Shown here: piece by piece, positions 62,488 through 64,000 of the stretch | How positions within the stretch are numbered: position 1 is the first letter of the stretch | How the letters are laid out: every line of letters starts with the position of its first letter | Source of the DNA: Azohydromonas caseinilytica | Lineage (GTDB): Bacteria > Pseudomonadota > Gammaproteobacteria > Burkholderiales > Burkholderiaceae_C | Length of the DNA: 64,000 nt | NCBI RefSeq assembly: GCF_012927045.1 | Contig: NZ_JABBFW010000002.1 | Coordinates: forward strand, 62,001 to 126,000 | Direction: 5' to 3' | Notes under the pieces: generated by a model | What the model saw: the letters and a program-made list of their open reading frames with translations, nothing else | What the model was told of the DNA's origin: nothing | The model's database searches: none | Made by a program: the position numbers and the translations under genes

Positions 62488-64000
62488 ATGTCCTGTCCGA
62501 AGTCCGCTCTCCCGTTCCAGCGTCTGGGCCTAGCCGCCCTGGCATGTGGCCTGGCCACCGTCGCCGCCGCGCAAACCGCGGCAACGCCCGTGCCCTCTCC
62601 ATCGGCAGAGGCCGTGCCTGCCGAGGCGCCGCAGCGGGTGGAGATCACCGGCGAGCGCGTCGGCAGCGACCTGCGCGAGCGGCGCGAGTCCACCGTGGCC
62701 AAGACCGTGGTGGGGCGCGAGGAGATCGAGCGCTTCGGCGACGCCACGCTGGGCGAGCTGCTCAAGCGCCTGCCCGGCGTGACGGTGGACGGTGCCCCGG
62801 GCCGCGGCGGCAACCCGCGCCTGCGCGGCCTGGGCAACGGCTACACCCAGATCCTGCTCGACGGCGAGGCCGTGCCGCGCGGCTTCGAGATCGACTCGCT
62901 GGCGCCGGAGCAGGTCGAGCGCATCGAAATCCTGCGCGCGCCCACCGCCGAGACCGGCGCGCGCGCCATCGCCGGCACCCTCAACATCGTCACGCGCGAA
63001 AGCTTCAGGAAGCGCCTCAACGACCTGCGGCTGTCGCTGGGCCTGGAAGACGGGCTGCTGAGCCCGGGCCTGAGCTGGACGCGCAACGGCAGCGCCGATG
63101 CGCTGTCCTACACGCTCACGCTGGGTGCGGCGCGCACGCGCAGCGACACCCAGAGCGTGCGCAGCGTGAGCGACGGCGGCGGCGCCCTGTTGCGGCGCGA
63201 GGCCAGCGACAGCCGCAGCGAGCGCCAGCGCCTGAGCCTCAACGGCCGGCTGCAGTGGCGGCTGGGCGAAGGTGAAAGCTTCACGCTCACGCCCTTCGCC
63301 CTCTACGCCGAAGGCGACAGCCGCCGCCACGTCGGCGTGTTCGACCTCGCCGACCCGGCCTACGTGCGCTCCGACGGCAGCGGCCGGACCCGCTTTTCGC
63401 TCACGCGGCTGAGCGCGCAGCGCAACCAGCGCCTGGACGACGGCACGCGGCTGGAGTGGCGCGCCAGCCTCGGGCGCTGGCAGTACGACGACGACGGCCT
63501 GCGCTTCGAGCGCGATGCCGCCGGCCGCGCGCTGCGCACGCGCGACGACCAGGCCACCACCACGGACCACAGCTGGAGCGCCAGCGTGAAGGCCTCGACG
63601 CTGCTGGCCGAGTCGCACAGCGGCGTGGCCGGGCTGGAGCTGGAGGGCTCGCGGCGCGAGGAGGCGCGCGTCAACCTGCTCAACGGCGCGGCGCTGTTCC
63701 CCGATTTCGGCAACAGCCTGCAGGCGCGCTCGCAGCGCGTGGCGGTCTATGCGCAGGACGAGTGGGAGATCAACCGCCACTGGGCCGCGCATGCCGGGCT
63801 GCGCTGGGAGGCGATCGAGACGCGCGGTGCGGGCCTGGACGACGCGCAGCGCAACCGCAGCGCCGTGTGGAGCCCGCTGCTGCACGCGGTGTGGAAGCCC
63901 GATCCCAAGAAGCGCGACCAGCTGCGCCTGAGCCTGACGCGCAGCTACCGCGCGCTGACGCTGGGCAGCCTCATCGGCCGCCCGGTGCCCAGCACGGACA
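62488..64000 (+). CDS. TonB-dependent outer membrane receptor (partial, cut by the window end)
   Basis: The first 504 residues of a TonB-dependent receptor. A signal peptide (GLAALACGLATVAAAQ) is followed by the plug domain: RVEITGERVGSD (TonB-box-like region), GDATLGELLKRLPGVTV, GGNPRLRGLGNGYTQILLDGE and ERIEILRAPTAETGARAIAGTLNIVTR, each a family hallmark. Beta-barrel strands follow from about residue 190. The frame is open to base 64000 and no stop is reached. Ligand unknown; siderophores, heme and vitamin B12 are the common ones. Confidence 0.93.
   Translation, partial: MSCPKSALPFQRLGLAALACGLATVAAAQTAATPVPSPSAEAVPAEAPQRVEITGERVGSDLRERRESTVAKTVVGREEIERFGDATLGELLKRLPGVTVDGAPGRGGNPRLRGLGNGYTQILLDGEAVPRGFEIDSLAPEQVERIEILRAPTAETGARAIAGTLNIVTRESFRKRLNDLRLSLGLEDGLLSPGLSWTRNGSADALSYTLTLGAARTRSDTQSVRSVSDGGGALLRREASDSRSERQRLSLNGRLQWRLGEGESFTLTPFALYAEGDSRRHVGVFDLADPAYVRSDGSGRTRFSLTRLSAQRNQRLDDGTRLEWRASLGRWQYDDDGLRFERDAAGRALRTRDDQATTTDHSWSASVKASTLLAESHSGVAGLELEGSRREEARVNLLNGAALFPDFGNSLQARSQRVAVYAQDEWEINRHWAAHAGLRWEAIETRGAGLDDAQRNRSAVWSPLLHAVWKPDPKKRDQLRLSLTRSYRALTLGSLIGRPVPSTD

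Overview
The window is very GC-rich and densely coded, with TGATG, ATGA and GTGA stop/start overlaps throughout. Several features point to a betaproteobacterium of the order Burkholderiales, most likely a Comamonadaceae member: Bug/TctC periplasmic receptors without their membrane partners, a hemC-hemD-hemX-hemY cluster, the gene order spoT-rpoZ-gmk-yicC next to kinase/phosphatase-rph-rdgB-hemW, and an FDH operon with the small TAT protein. This placement rests on gene content and order only; no 16S rRNA gene is present. LAYOUT. 0.2-3.9 kb (minus): a GntR-controlled catabolic operon with two TctC solute receptors around an amidohydrolase. 4.1-5.3 kb: an exported DUF3455 protein and a PIN toxin/antitoxin pair. 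5.4-15.8 kb: a sigma-54 two-component system (kinase and NtrC-type regulator) divergent from a periplasm-facing formate dehydrogenase operon of seven genes: small TAT protein, catalytic alpha, FeS beta, lipoprotein, cytochrome b gamma, small exported protein, fdhD. The region between them holds clustered palindromes and a -24/-12 promoter. 15.9-18.1 kb: vapBC and argH. 18.3-19.5 kb: a lipoprotein and a peptidoglycan-binding M15 peptidase. 19.5-26.5 kb: ppc divergent from hemCDXY. 26.5-27.0 kb: two identical tRNA-Arg(ACG) genes. 27.0-36.7 kb: a housekeeping block (greB, spoT, rpoZ, gmk, yicC, a Ser/Thr kinase and PP2C phosphatase, rph, rdgB, hemW). 37.1-39.7 kb: cheRDB. 39.9-43.9 kb: yajQ, murB and a hybrid sensor kinase. 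44.1-49.6 kb: a 1723-residue RTX-type protein with nine pre-peptidase C-terminal repeats and a clostripain-like protease domain, followed by an 86-residue partner. 49.8-62.4 kb: mixed chromosomal genes (RidA, DUF924, GNAT, YaeQ, a potassium channel, a 2OG dioxygenase, a cation/proton antiporter, YbdK, an MFS transporter, ThpR, SDR, flavin reductase, pseudouridine synthase, CspA, a phosphatase, a Tim44-like protein). 62.5 kb to the end: a TonB-dependent receptor cut by the window edge. HOW IT WORKS TOGETHER. The clearest regulated unit is the formate respiration operon: the kinase/regulator pair is placed to activate it from the palindrome cluster through sigma-54. The block from 27 to 36 kb handles nucleotide pools, ppGpp and RNA maturation. 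Dispersed hairpin repeats with compensatory stem changes lie in several intergenic regions, mostly between convergent genes. No CRISPR array, prophage, IS transposase or rRNA gene was seen. The best candidates for undescribed biology are the RTX/clostripain protein and its small partner, the covarying hairpin repeats, the three small exported proteins of the formate dehydrogenase operon, the peptidase/lipoprotein pair and the alternative hairpins in the cspA leader.
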